Source: Gallionellaceae bacterium (lineage in GTDB: Bacteria > Pseudomonadota > Gammaproteobacteria > Burkholderiales > Thiobacillaceae). From it: a stretch of 46,903 bases of DNA. The stretch lies in assembly GCA_028714735.1 (NCBI GenBank), contig JAQTLU010000007.1:1-46903 (forward strand). Direction: 5' to 3'. Below the pieces are notes generated by a model. The model worked only from the letters and a program-made list of their open reading frames with translations. It did not search any database and was not told the origin of the DNA. Position numbers and translations under genes: made by a program. This document shows, piece by piece, positions 25,572 to 34,612 of this stretch. Position 1 is the stretch's first letter. Each line of letters opens with the position of its first letter.

Positions 25572-25600
25572 TTGCCGGCATGGCGGCGCAGGGATATAAA
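25572..25600 (+). promoter_or_regulatory. Candidate sigma-70 promoter of the lipoprotein gene
   Basis: TTGCCG (25572-25577) and TATAAA (25595-25600) are separated by 17 bases. It suggests that the lipoprotein is expressed separately from nifE. Confidence 0.5.
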
Positions 25601-25628
25601 CCCCCATTCACGAATTGCGTAATGGGGG
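25601..25628 (+). repeat. 8-bp stem hairpin overlapping the lipoprotein ribosome site
   Basis: CCCCCATT (25601-25608) pairs perfectly with AATGGGGG (25621-25628). No T-tract follows, so it is not a standard terminator, though it could protect the nifE transcript end. The 3' arm contains the G-run that would act as Shine-Dalgarno for the ATG at 25637. Confidence 0.55.
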
Positions 25629-25636
25629 ATCTCCGC

Positions 25637-26041
25637 ATGCTACGGTTTGTCCTGGTCTTGTTTCTTCTGATCGGTTTGTTCGGTTGCCAATCGATGCCCG
25701 CTCCCGGCTGGCACAACCCCAACAAGGCGCTAGGCGAATTCGACTACGATTTTTACAACTGCCGGATGATGGTCCTGCAGACGACGCCCCAGCCGGTGCC
25801 GGCGCAGGCCAACCCGGCGGCCAATGCGGTCTATACGCAGTGCGCCATGTACGGCAACATGCAGCAATGCTGGCAGCAGGAGGCGCCGATCTATGCCGGC
25901 CAGACCCCGCCGCCGGCGCCGGCCCCCGTTCCAGACCCGGCGTGGCTCGGCAAGATTGAGACCCTGACCAACGAATGCGTGGCCAGGCAGGGCTGGACGC
26001 ATACCGAGGCACCCGTTCCGGAAGCAAGCGCCGGCCAGTAA
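25637..26041 (+). CDS. Small lipoprotein of unknown function
   Basis: 134 residues from ATG 25637. The lipobox is LFGC with Cys17, preceded by an ideal hydrophobic core (FVLVLFLLIGLFGCQS), so it should be a membrane-anchored lipoprotein. The mature part has four more Cys (NCR, TQCAMY, QQCWQ, NECVARQGW), a Pro-rich PPPAPAPVP stretch and a WLGKIETLTNECVARQGW end. Four extra Cys could form two disulfides. I do not recognise the family. It comes right after nifE but has its own promoter-like element. Confidence 0.8.
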   Translation: MLRFVLVLFLLIGLFGCQSMPAPGWHNPNKALGEFDYDFYNCRMMVLQTTPQPVPAQANPAANAVYTQCAMYGNMQQCWQQEAPIYAGQTPPPAPAPVPDPAWLGKIETLTNECVARQGWTHTEAPVPEASAGQ

Positions 26042-26078
26042 CGCGGCGGCTTTTCGTTTCCGCATGGCCAGGCCGCGG

Positions 26079-26322
26079 TCACCCATCATGACCAGGCCGC
26101 CTGGTGCGCGCCTGCCATAGCGCCAGGATGCCGACCGGCAGACTGGCGGCGAAAGCGGCCAGGGACCAGCCAGCCAGGGCGCTGGAAGACGCACAGATAA
26201 CAGGGGTGCAGCCGCAGCACACCGGTCAGGACCAGGCTGGCCAGCACCAGCGCGAAACAGGCCGCGGCCAGCAGCAGCCACAGGCGGCGCGCGCTGAATA
26301 GACGGTCGATCGGGATACCCAT
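26079..26322 (-). pseudogene. dsbB: Truncated, frameshifted dsbB remnant
   Basis: Read on the minus strand from ATG 26320-26322: MGIPIDRLFSARRLW, a membrane helix, then LRLHPCYLCVFQR, the first helix and CXXC of DsbB. The frame then changes. In another frame the text continues naturally as ALAGWSLAAFAASLPVGILALWQ, the second DsbB helix, up to the stop at 26079-26081. A loss of two bases (CGCGCC reduced to CGCC, near 26178-26183) explains the break. Only about 80 residues and two helices remain; DsbB has about 165 residues, four helices and a second Cys pair. It should be non-functional. DsbB reoxidises the disulfide donor DsbA. Confidence 0.6.
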
Positions 26323-26403
26323 CGCTAGCAAAAAAACACTTCCAGCCGGATGACCGGTTCGGTATAGAAGGTGTTTCCAGCCGTCATCAGCGCGCCCGCC
26401 GCC

Positions 26404-26703
26404 ATGAACCCAAGCAAAGTAGACCGTAACCGCCTTGTCCGCCTGGAGGACCTGCCCAACATCGGCAAGGCCATGGCCGGGGATCTTCGGCAGATCGGGA
26501 TTCGCGTGCCGGCCGATCTGGTCGGCCAGGACCCGCTCGATCTCTATGCGGCCCTGGGCGAGGCGACCGGCACCCGGCAGGACCCCTGCGTGCTGGACGT
26601 GTTCATGTCCGTGACCCGTTTCATGGCCGGCGACCCGGCGCAGCCCTGGTGGACATTCACCGAGGAACGCAAGCAACTGCTCAAGCTGGGCTCCGACGCG
26701 TAG
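26404..26703 (+). CDS. Helix-hairpin-helix protein of the Cdd1 family
   Basis: 99 residues from ATG 26404. The helix-hairpin-helix-like start is VRLEDLPNIGKAMAGDLRQIGIRVPADLVGQDPLDLYAAL, followed by DPCVLDVFMSVTRFMAGDPAQPWWTFTEERKQ, typical of the small Cdd1 (pathogenicity locus-named) proteins of unknown role. The HhH motif suggests non-specific DNA binding. There is no nif-type promoter. The dsbB remnant lies divergently upstream. Confidence 0.8.
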   Translation: MNPSKVDRNRLVRLEDLPNIGKAMAGDLRQIGIRVPADLVGQDPLDLYAALGEATGTRQDPCVLDVFMSVTRFMAGDPAQPWWTFTEERKQLLKLGSDA

Positions 26704-26781
26704 CCCGCTCGCTCGCGCCCACTGACATGGGGTCGCCGTCCGCATTGCCGGCGTGGCCCCGGCATGCCGGGCCTGCAAGTC

Positions 26782-26970
26782 CTATGCGGCGTGGTCCTGC
26801 AGCAGCGCGGCCGGTATCGGTAACGATGGTCCGAATCTCTTGTCGGTCAGGATGAGTGCGTGCGAGATCGGCTCGAACAGCCCGGAAACCATCCCTTCGT
26901 AGAGTGGCGCAAGTTCAAAGGCCATGGTGGCCATGGCGCAGGTGATGATGAGATTGGGGAGGAATTTCAT
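26782..26970 (-). CDS. Possible small exported or membrane protein
   Basis: 62 residues, MKFLPNLIITCAMATMAFELAPLYEGMVSGLFEPISHALIL..., with a good GGAGG site upstream on the minus strand. The N-terminal 20 residues are hydrophobic, like a signal or anchor. The stop of a 36-codon upstream frame overlaps its start (ATGA). No family recognised. Support is only the ribosome site, the overlap and the hydrophobic N terminus. Confidence 0.4.
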   Translation of the reverse strand: MKFLPNLIITCAMATMAFELAPLYEGMVSGLFEPISHALILTDKRFGPSLPIPAALLQDHAA

Positions 26971-27077
26971 GCCAGCCTCCGCGCATGGGGCGACACCATC
27001 GCGCTCGCCGGGAAGGGGGCGCGAGCGCGGTCGGGCACGGGCTTGGCAGGACTGGATAAGGGCAGCTTTGGGAACAT
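26967..27077 (-). CDS. Possible small ORF with strong ribosome site
   Basis: 36 codons (MFPKLPLSSPAKPVPD...), basic and Pro-rich, preceded by TATAGGAGAGATC-ATG, a strong Shine-Dalgarno. Its end overlaps the next small ORF by ATGA, as in coupled genes. It could be a leader peptide for the downstream ORF. Not recognised. Confidence 0.3.
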   Translation of the reverse strand: MFPKLPLSSPAKPVPDRARAPFPASAMVSPHARRLA

Positions 27078-27492
27078 GATCTCTCCTATACGCAAAGTGT
27101 TTGGAAAGACCTTCACGCTGAGACATGCCGGATTGGCAAATCGTCCTCGACGGATGGCCGAGATCTTGGGCTGGTGGCAACCCCGCTATCTGGTTAACCA
27201 GACCGGAAGTTTTGCGTCGCCGCGTCGCCGCGGGTATGCCGTCGATCACAGCTACAGCCTATTCTGAAGGAAAGCAATAGTCTATAAGTATCATTACTTT
27301 TGTAATAATAGGATAAAGCTATATTGATATGCCATTAGTCATAAAACCACGGTTGCAAAGGGTGGGTGGCGTCACCTTGGCCACTTTCTCCCGGCCACGA
27401 ATGCACACGGCGAGGGCCGCTGCAAAGCCCGGGCAGTCAGGTCTTGACTACGCCTGTAGAATGTCCGCTTCACAAGTTTGGCTGGAGCATAC
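27078..27492. other. Intergenic stretch of about 415 bases
   Basis: No convincing gene was seen. The part 27270-27345 is strongly AT-rich (TATAAGTATCATTAC, then TTTTGTAATAATAGG) and contains ATTAC-TTTT-GTAAT (27293-27306), a small inverted repeat. A TAGAAT at 27457-27462 could be the -10 of the methyltransferase gene, but its -35 partner is poor. Confidence 0.4.
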
Positions 27493-28509
27493 GTGTCCGA
27501 TTCCTTAGCCGGCCAATTGGCCGCCGCCTTCGAAGCGCGGGCCGACCTGATGACCCGCCTGCACGGCGAACAGACCGATGCCTACCGCCTGTTCCACGGT
27601 AGCGTCGAGGGCATGCCTGGCCTCACGGTCGACCGCTATGGCGACCTGATCCTGGCGCAGACCTTTCACCACGCGCTGACGCCGGACGCCCTGGCCGTGC
27701 TGGAGGCCTTTTATGCCGCGGCGCTGCCCGGCCTGGTGACCGTCTACAACGACCGCAGCCAGAGCAATTCGCGCATCAGCAATTCGCTCGTAGGCGACGT
27801 CAAGGTCGCCGCCCATGCCCCGCGCGTGATCCACGAGATGGCCGTCGCCTACCATTTCCAGGCCCGCCATGCCGGCCAGGATCCCTGGCTGTTCCTCGAT
27901 CTGCGCGCCGGGCGTCGGCGGGTGATGGCAGAGGCGGCCGGCAAGTCGGTGCTCAACCTGTTCGCCTATACCTGCGGGGTCGGCCTCGCCGCCGCCAAGG
28001 CCGGTGCGAGCTTCGTGGTCAACGTCGATTTCGCCGAATCGAGCCTGGCGGTCGGCAAGGAAAACGCCCGCCTGAACGATCTGGCATCCCGGCCGCGCTA
28101 CATCCAGAGCGATGTCTTTGCCGCCGTGCGCCAGTACGCCGGCCTGGGCCAGGCCAAGATGGTGCGCGGCAAGCGCCTGCCGCCGTTTCCGGAACTGGAG
28201 CCGCGCCAGTTCGACCTGGTCTTCCTCGACCCGCCCCGCTACGCCAAGAGTCCGTTCGGCGTGGTCGACCTGGTCAACGACTATCCCGCCCTGTTCAAGC
28301 CGGCGCTGCTCGCCACGGTGGAGGGCGGCACGCTGATCTGCTGCAACAACGTCGCCGAGGTCGACCGCGACGCCTGGCTCGACCAGTTGCAACGCAGCGC
28401 CGCCAAGGCCGGCCGCCCGGTACGCGAGAGCGAGTGGATACTGCCGGAAGCGGATTTCCCCAGCCCGGACGGCAAGCCGCCGTTGAAGATGGCGCTGCTG
28501 AGGGTGTGA
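27493..28509 (+). CDS. Class I SAM-dependent methyltransferase (RlmI/RlmK-like)
   Basis: 338 residues starting at GTG 27493 behind GGAG. The N-terminal part reads RLFHGSVEGMPGLTVDRYGDLILAQ, a PUA/EEHEA-like entry domain of rRNA methyltransferases. SAM motif I is SVLNLFAYTCGVGLAAAKAGA, and the catalytic-type motif LDPPRYAKSPFG sits at about 250. Such enzymes methylate C or G in 23S rRNA. The target here is not certain. It shares nothing visible with the nif system. Confidence 0.85.
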   Translation: MSDSLAGQLAAAFEARADLMTRLHGEQTDAYRLFHGSVEGMPGLTVDRYGDLILAQTFHHALTPDALAVLEAFYAAALPGLVTVYNDRSQSNSRISNSLVGDVKVAAHAPRVIHEMAVAYHFQARHAGQDPWLFLDLRAGRRRVMAEAAGKSVLNLFAYTCGVGLAAAKAGASFVVNVDFAESSLAVGKENARLNDLASRPRYIQSDVFAAVRQYAGLGQAKMVRGKRLPPFPELEPRQFDLVFLDPPRYAKSPFGVVDLVNDYPALFKPALLATVEGGTLICCNNVAEVDRDAWLDQLQRSAAKAGRPVRESEWILPEADFPSPDGKPPLKMALLRV

Positions 28510-28522
28510 GCCGCTGAAGTAA

Positions 28523-28538
28523 AATGGCGGCCGCCATT
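28523..28538. promoter_or_regulatory. 16-bp perfect palindrome overlapping a TAAAAT element
   Basis: AATGGCGG-CCGCCATT is an exact palindrome 16 bases before the next start codon. TAAAAT at its left edge (28520-28525) could be a -10 element. An operator or a small hairpin are both possible. Confidence 0.3.
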
Positions 28539-28553
28539 CCCTGACCCAACCCC

Positions 28554-30191
28554 ATGCTGCGCCTGACCGAAATCAAACTGCCGCTCGACCACCCGGTCGC
28601 CGACCTCAAGGCGGCGATCCTGAAACGGTTGGGCCTGGCCGAGCATGATCTGACCGGTTTCACCGTGTTCCGGCGCGGCTTCGACGCGCGCAAGAAGTCC
28701 GACATCCATTTCGTCTACAGCGTCGATTGCGCGGTGAAGGACGAACCGGCGTTGCTCAAGCGGCTCGCTGGCGATCGCCACGTCGCGGTCACGCCGGACA
28801 TGGCCTACCGCTACGTCACCCAGGCCCCGGCCCATCTCGAAGAGCGCCCGGTGGTGATCGGCCTGGGGCCGTGCGGCCTGTTCGCCGGCCTGGTCCTGGC
28901 CCAGATGGGCTTCAAGCCGATCATCCTGGAACGCGGCAAGGCGGTGCGCGAACGCACCCAGGACACCTGGGGCCTCTGGCGCAAGGGCAAGCTCGATCCG
29001 GAGTCGAACGTGCAGTTCGGCGAGGGCGGCGCCGGCACCTTCTCGGACGGCAAGCTGCACAGCCAGATCAAGGACCCGGCCTGGCGCGGCCGCAAGGTGC
29101 TGACCGAATTCGTCGAGGCCGGCGCGCCGGCCGAGATCGCCTGGGTCAGCAAGCCGCACATCGGCACCTTCAAGCTGGTCGGCATGATCGAGCGGATGCG
29201 GGCCAAGATCCAGGCGCTGGGCGGCGAGATCCGCTTCCAGGCCCGGGTCGAGGACTTCGAGATCGAGCGTAACCATTCAGGCCGCGACGCCGACGGCATG
29301 GGCCAGGTGCGCGCCCTCGTTTTGGCGGACGGCGAGCGCATTGCCACCCGCCATGTCGTGCTGGCCGTGGGGCACAGCGCCCGCGACACCTTCCAGCATC
29401 TGTACCAGCGGGGCGTGCATGTCGAGCCGAAAGCGTTCTCGATCGGATTCCGGGTCGAGCATCCGCAATCGCTGATCGACCAGGCCCGCTTCGGTAAATT
29501 CGCCGGCCACCCGGCCCTGGGCGCGGCCGACTACAAGCTGGTGCACCACTGCGGCAACGGCCGCTCGGTGTATTCCTTCTGCATGTGCCCGGGCGGCACC
29601 GTGGTGGCGGCGGCCTCGGAGCCGGGCCGGGTGGTCACCAACGGCATGAGCCAGTATTCGCGCAACGAGCGCAACGCCAATGCCGCTTTGGTGGTCGGCA
29701 TCACGCCCGAGGACTTTCCCGGGCATCCCCTCGCCGGCATCGAGTTCCAGCGCCGCTGGGAAGAGGCCGCGTTCAAGGCCGGCGGCGAGAACTACGCCGC
29801 CCCGGCGCAGAAGGTGGGCGACTTCATCGCCGGCCGGCCATCGACCGAATTCGGCACGGTGGTGCCTTCCTACACCCCGGGCGTGCACCTGACCGACCTG
29901 TCGGCCTGCCTGCCCGAGTTCGCCATCACCGCCATCCGCGAGGCCCTGGTCGCCTTCGGCAGGCAGATCAAGGGCTTCGACATGAACGACGCCCTGCTCA
30001 CCGGGGTGGAGACGCGCACCTCGTCGCCGATCCGTCTCACCCGCGACCGGACTAGCTACCAGAGCCTGAACACGCGCGGCCTCTACCCGGCCGGCGAGGG
30101 CGCCGGCTATGCCGGCGGCATCCTCTCGGCCGCGGTCGACGGCATCGAGGTGGCCGAGGCGGTGGCGCTGGACATGGTCGGCCCGGCTTGA
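28554..30191 (+). CDS. FAD-dependent dehydrogenase-like protein (COG2509)
   Basis: 545 residues. An N-terminal domain of about 95 residues (LTEIKLPLDHP...FTVFRRGFDARKKSDIHFVYSVD) is followed by the dinucleotide motif VVIGLGPCGLFAGLVLAQMGFKPIILERG (about 100-128). Further conserved pieces are VQFGEGGAGTFSDGKLHSQIKD, HVVLAVGHSARDTF, FCMCPGGTVVAAASE and the C-terminal GLYPAGEGAGYAGGILSAAVDGIEVAEA. The family is annotated only as uncharacterised FAD-dependent dehydrogenase. The stop overlaps the TTG start of the next flavoprotein. Confidence 0.88.
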   Translation: MLRLTEIKLPLDHPVADLKAAILKRLGLAEHDLTGFTVFRRGFDARKKSDIHFVYSVDCAVKDEPALLKRLAGDRHVAVTPDMAYRYVTQAPAHLEERPVVIGLGPCGLFAGLVLAQMGFKPIILERGKAVRERTQDTWGLWRKGKLDPESNVQFGEGGAGTFSDGKLHSQIKDPAWRGRKVLTEFVEAGAPAEIAWVSKPHIGTFKLVGMIERMRAKIQALGGEIRFQARVEDFEIERNHSGRDADGMGQVRALVLADGERIATRHVVLAVGHSARDTFQHLYQRGVHVEPKAFSIGFRVEHPQSLIDQARFGKFAGHPALGAADYKLVHHCGNGRSVYSFCMCPGGTVVAAASEPGRVVTNGMSQYSRNERNANAALVVGITPEDFPGHPLAGIEFQRRWEEAAFKAGGENYAAPAQKVGDFIAGRPSTEFGTVVPSYTPGVHLTDLSACLPEFAITAIREALVAFGRQIKGFDMNDALLTGVETRTSSPIRLTRDRTSYQSLNTRGLYPAGEGAGYAGGILSAAVDGIEVAEAVALDMVGPA

Positions 30192-31393
30192 GCCGCGTCG
30201 CCGTCATCGGCGGCGGCCCGGCCGGGCTGATGGCCGCCGAGGTACTGAGCGGCCACGGCATCGCGGTCGACCTCTACGATGCCATGCCCTCGGTCGGGCG
30301 CAAGTTCCTCATGGCCGGCAAGGGCGGCCTGAACCTCACTCATTCGGAACCCGTCGACGCCTTCCTCGCCCGTTACGGCGAGCGCCGCACCGACATCGAA
30401 CCGCTCCTCGCCGCCTTCGGGCCGGACGACCTGCGCGAGTGGGCGCGCGGCCTCGGCGTCGACACCTTCGTCGGTTCCTCCGGCCGGGTCTTCCCGACCG
30501 AGATGAAGGCGGCGCCGCTGTTGCGCGCCTGGCTGCACCGGTTGCGCACAGCCGGTGTGCGCTTCCATGTCCGCCACCGCTGGCTGGGCTGGGACGCAGG
30601 CGGCCATTTGCGTTTCGCCACCCCCGAAGGCGAAAAGGCGATCAGCGCCGACGCCACGGTGCTGGCCTTGGGCGGCGGCAGTTGGGCGAAACTGGGGTCT
30701 GATGGCGCCTGGCTGCCATTGTTGGCGGCGCGTGGCGTCGAGGTGGCGCCGCTGAAGCCGGCCAACTGTGGCTTCGATTGCGCCTGGAGCGAGCACTTCC
30801 GCGAGCGCTTTGCCGGCCAGCCGCTGAAGTCGGTGGCCCTGAGCTTCGCCGGCGAGACCCGTCGGGGCGAGTTCGTGGTCACCGAAACCGGGGTCGAGGG
30901 CAGCCTGATCTATGCCTATTCGGCCCGTCTGCGCGACGTCCTCTCGGTCGACGGGGCGGTCACCTTCCAACTCGACCTGCTGCCGGACTGGAGCCCGGAG
31001 CGGGTGCAGGCGGAAGTGGCCCGGCCGCGCGGCAGCCGTTCCCTGTCCAGCCATCTGCAAAGCCGGCTCGGCCTCAAGGGCGTCAAGGCCGGGCTGCTGC
31101 GCGAATGCCTGGACCAGGACGCGTTTGCCGACCCGGTCCGGCTGGCGGCGGCAATCAAGGCGCTGCCGGTCCGGTTGCGGGCCACCCGCCCGATCGACGA
31201 GGCGATCAGCACAGCCGGCGGTGTCGCCTTTGCGGCGCTGGAGGCCGGGCTGATGTTGCGCGCCATGCCCGGGGTGTTCTGTGCCGGCGAGATGCTGGAC
31301 TGGGAGGCGCCCACCGGCGGTTACCTGCTGACCGCCTGCTTCGCCGGCGGCCGGGCGGCCGGGCAGGCCGTTGCCGACTTCCTGGGGCGTTGA
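30188..31393 (+). CDS. Flavoprotein of the TIGR03862/BaiN-like family
   Basis: 401 residues, start TTG 30188 within TTGA overlapping the preceding stop. FAD motif [52 protein letters not shown], then [17 protein letters not shown] and a C-terminal [32 protein letters not shown]. This matches the HI0933/BaiN-like NAD(P)/FAD proteins. The natural substrate is unknown in most bacteria. The pairing with the previous flavoprotein suggests one pathway. Confidence 0.88.
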   Translation: MSRVAVIGGGPAGLMAAEVLSGHGIAVDLYDAMPSVGRKFLMAGKGGLNLTHSEPVDAFLARYGERRTDIEPLLAAFGPDDLREWARGLGVDTFVGSSGRVFPTEMKAAPLLRAWLHRLRTAGVRFHVRHRWLGWDAGGHLRFATPEGEKAISADATVLALGGGSWAKLGSDGAWLPLLAARGVEVAPLKPANCGFDCAWSEHFRERFAGQPLKSVALSFAGETRRGEFVVTETGVEGSLIYAYSARLRDVLSVDGAVTFQLDLLPDWSPERVQAEVARPRGSRSLSSHLQSRLGLKGVKAGLLRECLDQDAFADPVRLAAAIKALPVRLRATRPIDEAISTAGGVAFAALEAGLMLRAMPGVFCAGEMLDWEAPTGGYLLTACFAGGRAAGQAVADFLGR

Positions 31394-31454
31394 ACCCGTT
31401 TCTGCTGGTGGCCAGACGGAGTTGCCGGCATCTGGTTAAGATATATGACAAAAG

Positions 31455-31460
31455 TATAAT
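31455..31460 (+). promoter_or_regulatory. TATAAT -10 box of the chemoreceptor gene
   Basis: A perfect TATAAT lies 37 bases before the start at 31498 in a short AT-rich stretch. A matching -35 is not obvious. Confidence 0.4.
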
Positions 31461-31497
31461 TACTCAGCCGTCCAACGAGAAAAATCACACTCCCGTC

Positions 31498-32619
31498 ATG
31501 TTCAATCCCTTCCAGCGCACGTCGTCCCCCTCTCTCGAAAGCAGGTATCAGTCGCTTGAGGCGAAACACCAGGAGGCCCAGGCCAGGATCACCAGCCTGG
31601 AATCGGCCCTGGCCGAGGCACAGGCGGCACACGCCGCGGAACAGGCCGAGGCCTCGTTCCAGCACCGGGTGTGCGAGGAATCCGTGCACGGACTCGGCAA
31701 GGCCCAGACCCTGCGCGATGCCCTGCTGTTCCTGCGCGATACCCTGTCCCAGGGTGAGCAGGTGGCCGTCGAGTCGCGCATGAGCAATGCCTTCATCCAG
31801 GCGGAGGTCGGCAATATCTCGGTGGATATCCATGCCATCGGCGGCGAAACCCAGACCCTGGGCGCCAGCCTGGCCGTCCTGAGCGACCGCGTGCGCGAAG
31901 TCGACCAGATCGCCACGGTAATCAAGAAGGTCGCCGACCAGACCAACCTGCTGGCGCTCAACGCCGCCATCGAGGCCGCCCGTGCGGGCGAGGCCGGACG
32001 CGGATTCGCAGTGGTGGCCGACGAGGTCAGGAAACTGGCCGGCAGTACCCGCAGCGAGGCAGAACGGGTCATCGCCTGGACCGCCTCGTTGCGTGACGAC
32101 CTGGATAGCTCTTCCTCGGCGATGGATCGGATGACCTCGAAGTCGGTCGGCCTGACCGATCACGCCGTCCGGCTCTCCGAGAGCATGAGCGGCAGCGTCA
32201 AGGCGCTCAACGACCTGGGTGATGCCATGACCCATGCCTCCAGCTTCGCCTTCTTCAACCTGCTCAAGGCCGATCACATCATCTTCATGGCCGTGGTGCT
32301 CGACGCCATGCACCACGCCAATCATGACGCGGCGCTCAGCGATCACCAGGCCTGCCGGCTGGGCCGCTGGTATTACGGCGAGGACAGCATGGAGTTCCGC
32401 AAGCTCAAGGCCTACTCCGAACTGGAGTCGCCGCATGCCAGTTACCACGCCACCGGCAGCGCCTGCCTGGAAGCGATCAAGGCCGGCCAGCACGATGCGG
32501 CGTTGCGCGAGTTCGGCAAGATGACGGTGCTGTCGAACAAGGTGATGCAGGCCATCGACAATCTGGCCAGGGATGTCGATCGCCAAAAGCAGCAGAACCC
32601 GGGCACCGGGACGGCCTGA
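31498..32619 (+). CDS. Soluble methyl-accepting chemotaxis protein with CZB zinc-binding domain
   Basis: 373 residues, no membrane segment, so cytosolic. An N-terminal coiled coil (about 15-55) and a signalling region around [50 protein letters not shown], the conserved hairpin that contacts CheA/CheW. The C-terminal CZB domain (about 255-360) has the Zn ligand pattern [28 protein letters not shown] and ASYHATG. CZB receptors such as TlpD sense oxidants or metal through the Zn-Cys site. It is located between flavoproteins and nifN. Confidence 0.92.
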   Translation: MFNPFQRTSSPSLESRYQSLEAKHQEAQARITSLESALAEAQAAHAAEQAEASFQHRVCEESVHGLGKAQTLRDALLFLRDTLSQGEQVAVESRMSNAFIQAEVGNISVDIHAIGGETQTLGASLAVLSDRVREVDQIATVIKKVADQTNLLALNAAIEAARAGEAGRGFAVVADEVRKLAGSTRSEAERVIAWTASLRDDLDSSSSAMDRMTSKSVGLTDHAVRLSESMSGSVKALNDLGDAMTHASSFAFFNLLKADHIIFMAVVLDAMHHANHDAALSDHQACRLGRWYYGEDSMEFRKLKAYSELESPHASYHATGSACLEAIKAGQHDAALREFGKMTVLSNKVMQAIDNLARDVDRQKQQNPGTGTA

Positions 32620-32668
32620 CCGGGAGGCTCCGGCGCAGTCGTAGGAATGTTGCCCCGACCGCCGCCGT

Positions 32669-32684
32669 TGTCGCCTTTGCGACA
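32669..32684 (+). promoter_or_regulatory. NifA upstream activator site of nifN
   Basis: TGTCGCCTTTGCGACA, TGT-N10-ACA, about 60 bp upstream of the sigma-54 promoter; nearly identical to the nifE site. Confidence 0.85.
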
Positions 32685-32728
32685 AGCCGGCCATGGGGCA
32701 ATCGTATGAAATAAAAGGCAATTCGTCA

Positions 32729-32744
32729 TGGCACGGGGTTTGCG
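32729..32744 (+). promoter_or_regulatory. Sigma-54 promoter of the nifN operon
   Basis: TGGCACGGGGTTTGCG has a perfect -24 element, GG (32730-32731) and GC (32742-32743) ten bases apart. It lies 38 bp before nifN. Confidence 0.85.
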
Positions 32745-32781
32745 ATAGTTGACACAACATCGTCAACCCAGCAAACCTGCC

Positions 32782-34176
32782 ATGGCCGAGATCATCAAGC
32801 GCAACAAAGCCCTCGCGGTGAACCCACTCAAGGTGAGTCAGCCGGTTGGCGCGTCGCTGGCCTTCCTGGGCATCCACCGGGCGATCCCGATGATGCACGG
32901 CTCGCAGGGCTGCACCGCCTTCGCCAAGGTCTTCTTCGTGCGTCATTTCCGTGAGCCGGTACCGCTCCAGACCACGGCCATGGACCAGGGCGCCACGGTG
33001 ATGGGTGCCGACGAGAACGTCATCGTCGGCCTCGCGACCATCGCCGAGAAGAGCAAGCCGGCCCTGATCGGCCTGCCCACCACCGGCCTGTCCGAGACCG
33101 AGGGTGTCGACATCCTGCGCCTGGTGCAGGAATTCCGCACCCAGCACCCCGAATACGATGGCATCCCGGTGGTGCCGGTGACCACCCCGGACTACACCGG
33201 CTGCCTGGAATCCGGCTACGCCCTGGCGGTGAAGGGGGTGATCGAATTCGTCGTCCCGGCCGACGCCAGCCGGGTCGGCAAGCGCAAGAAGCAGGTCAAC
33301 GTCCTGGCCGGCTCGCACCTGACCCCGGGCGACCTGGAACACATCAAGGAACTGGTCGAGGCCTTCGGCCTGCGCCCGGTCATGCTGCCGGACATCTCCG
33401 ATTCCCTCGACGGCCACCTGACCGACCAGGCGTTCAGCCCGCTGACCGTGGGCGGCACGACGGTGAGCGATATCGAGGCCATGGGCGAATCGGCCGCCAC
33501 CCTGGTGCTTGGCGCGGCCCTCTATCCCGCGGCCGATCTGCTCAAGGAACGCACGGCGGTGCCGGATTTCCGTTTCGACAGCCTGATGGGCCTGGAAAAC
33601 GTCGACGCCTTCGTCGCCGCCCTGGCCGAGATCAGCGGCCAACCGGTGCCGGAACGGGTCGAACGGCAGCGGGCGCAGTTGCAGGACGCCATGGTCGATA
33701 CCCATTTCATGCTCGGCTTCGCCCGCATCGCCATCGCCGCCGATCCGGACCTGCTCTACGGCCTGGCCGACCTGGTCGCCGGCATGGGCTGCGAGGTCAC
33801 CGCCGCGGTGGCGCCGTCCAAGTCGCCGGTGCTGGCAGCGGTGCCTGCCGCAGAGGTCAAGCTGGGCGACCTGCAGGACATGGAAAAGGCCATCGCCACG
33901 CACGGTGCCGACCTGATCATCTGCAACTCACACGCCGTCGATACGGCCAGGCGCCTGGGCCTGCCGCTGTTGCGCGCCGGTTTCCCGCAATATGACCTGA
34001 TCGGCGGCTACCAGAAGCTTTGGGTTGGCTACAAGGGGTCCCGGCAGACCCTGTTCGACCTGGCCAACATCCTGGTCGAGCACGGTCACCATGAAATCGA
34101 GCCGTACCGGTCCATATATGCGGTACGCCCGGAGGAGGCCCGCGATGCGGCACCTGAAACTAGTCCACTCCACTGA
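32782..34176 (+). CDS. nifN: NifN, FeMo-cofactor scaffold subunit
   Basis: 464 residues from ATG 32782 (the frame is also open upstream, but conservation begins with [47 protein letters not shown]). Typical NifN text follows: [53 protein letters not shown] and a C-terminal [30 protein letters not shown]. It pairs with NifE. The gene opens an operon of at least ten genes reaching about 37266 and overlaps nifX by 32 bases. Confidence 0.96.
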   Translation: MAEIIKRNKALAVNPLKVSQPVGASLAFLGIHRAIPMMHGSQGCTAFAKVFFVRHFREPVPLQTTAMDQGATVMGADENVIVGLATIAEKSKPALIGLPTTGLSETEGVDILRLVQEFRTQHPEYDGIPVVPVTTPDYTGCLESGYALAVKGVIEFVVPADASRVGKRKKQVNVLAGSHLTPGDLEHIKELVEAFGLRPVMLPDISDSLDGHLTDQAFSPLTVGGTTVSDIEAMGESAATLVLGAALYPAADLLKERTAVPDFRFDSLMGLENVDAFVAALAEISGQPVPERVERQRAQLQDAMVDTHFMLGFARIAIAADPDLLYGLADLVAGMGCEVTAAVAPSKSPVLAAVPAAEVKLGDLQDMEKAIATHGADLIICNSHAVDTARRLGLPLLRAGFPQYDLIGGYQKLWVGYKGSRQTLFDLANILVEHGHHEIEPYRSIYAVRPEEARDAAPETSPLH

Positions 34177-34612
34177 GGCGACCCCGGCCATGAGCGTCAA
34201 GATCGCCTTCGCCAGCGCCGACCGCAAGACGGTCGACCAGCACTTCGGCGCCGCCGAGGCCTTCGCGATCTACGAGCTGTCCGAGGACGACGCCCGCCTG
34301 GTCGAGGCGGTCCAGTTCCACGACAGCGATACCGCCATGGACGGCCATGAAGGCAAGCTGGCCGCCAAGATCAGCCTGTTGACCGGTTGTGCGGCGGTGT
34401 ACTGCAACGCGGTCGGCGCCTCGGCGATCAAGCAGTTGCTGGCCGCCGGCATCCAGCCGATGAAGGTGCCCGAAGGCGCCTCGGTCGACGAGCTGCTGTG
34501 CGGGCTCAACCAGGCCATGCTGAGCGAACCGCCGGTCTGGCTGGCCAAGCACCTCAAGTCCGGCGATGCCAGCCGGTTCGAGGCCATGGACGAAGAGGGG
34601 TGGTCGGAATGA
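34145..34612 (+). CDS. nifX: NifX, FeMo-cofactor carrier or storage protein
   Basis: 155 residues. MRHLKLVHS is followed by [28 protein letters not shown], the start of the NifX/NifB-C-terminal (Dinitrogenase Fe-Mo cofactor-like) domain with the conserved [38 protein letters not shown] completes it. NifX binds NifB-co and precursors and passes them to NifEN. The ATG lies inside the end of nifN and follows GGAGG. The stop overlaps the next small ORF (ATGA). Confidence 0.95.
   Translation: MRHLKLVHSTEATPAMSVKIAFASADRKTVDQHFGAAEAFAIYELSEDDARLVEAVQFHDSDTAMDGHEGKLAAKISLLTGCAAVYCNAVGASAIKQLLAAGIQPMKVPEGASVDELLCGLNQAMLSEPPVWLAKHLKSGDASRFEAMDEEGWSE

Noticed and set aside
31321-33903. 860-codon minus-strand frame across the chemoreceptor and nifN
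   Set aside because: It crosses two clear + strand genes and their promoter region and has no domain signal.
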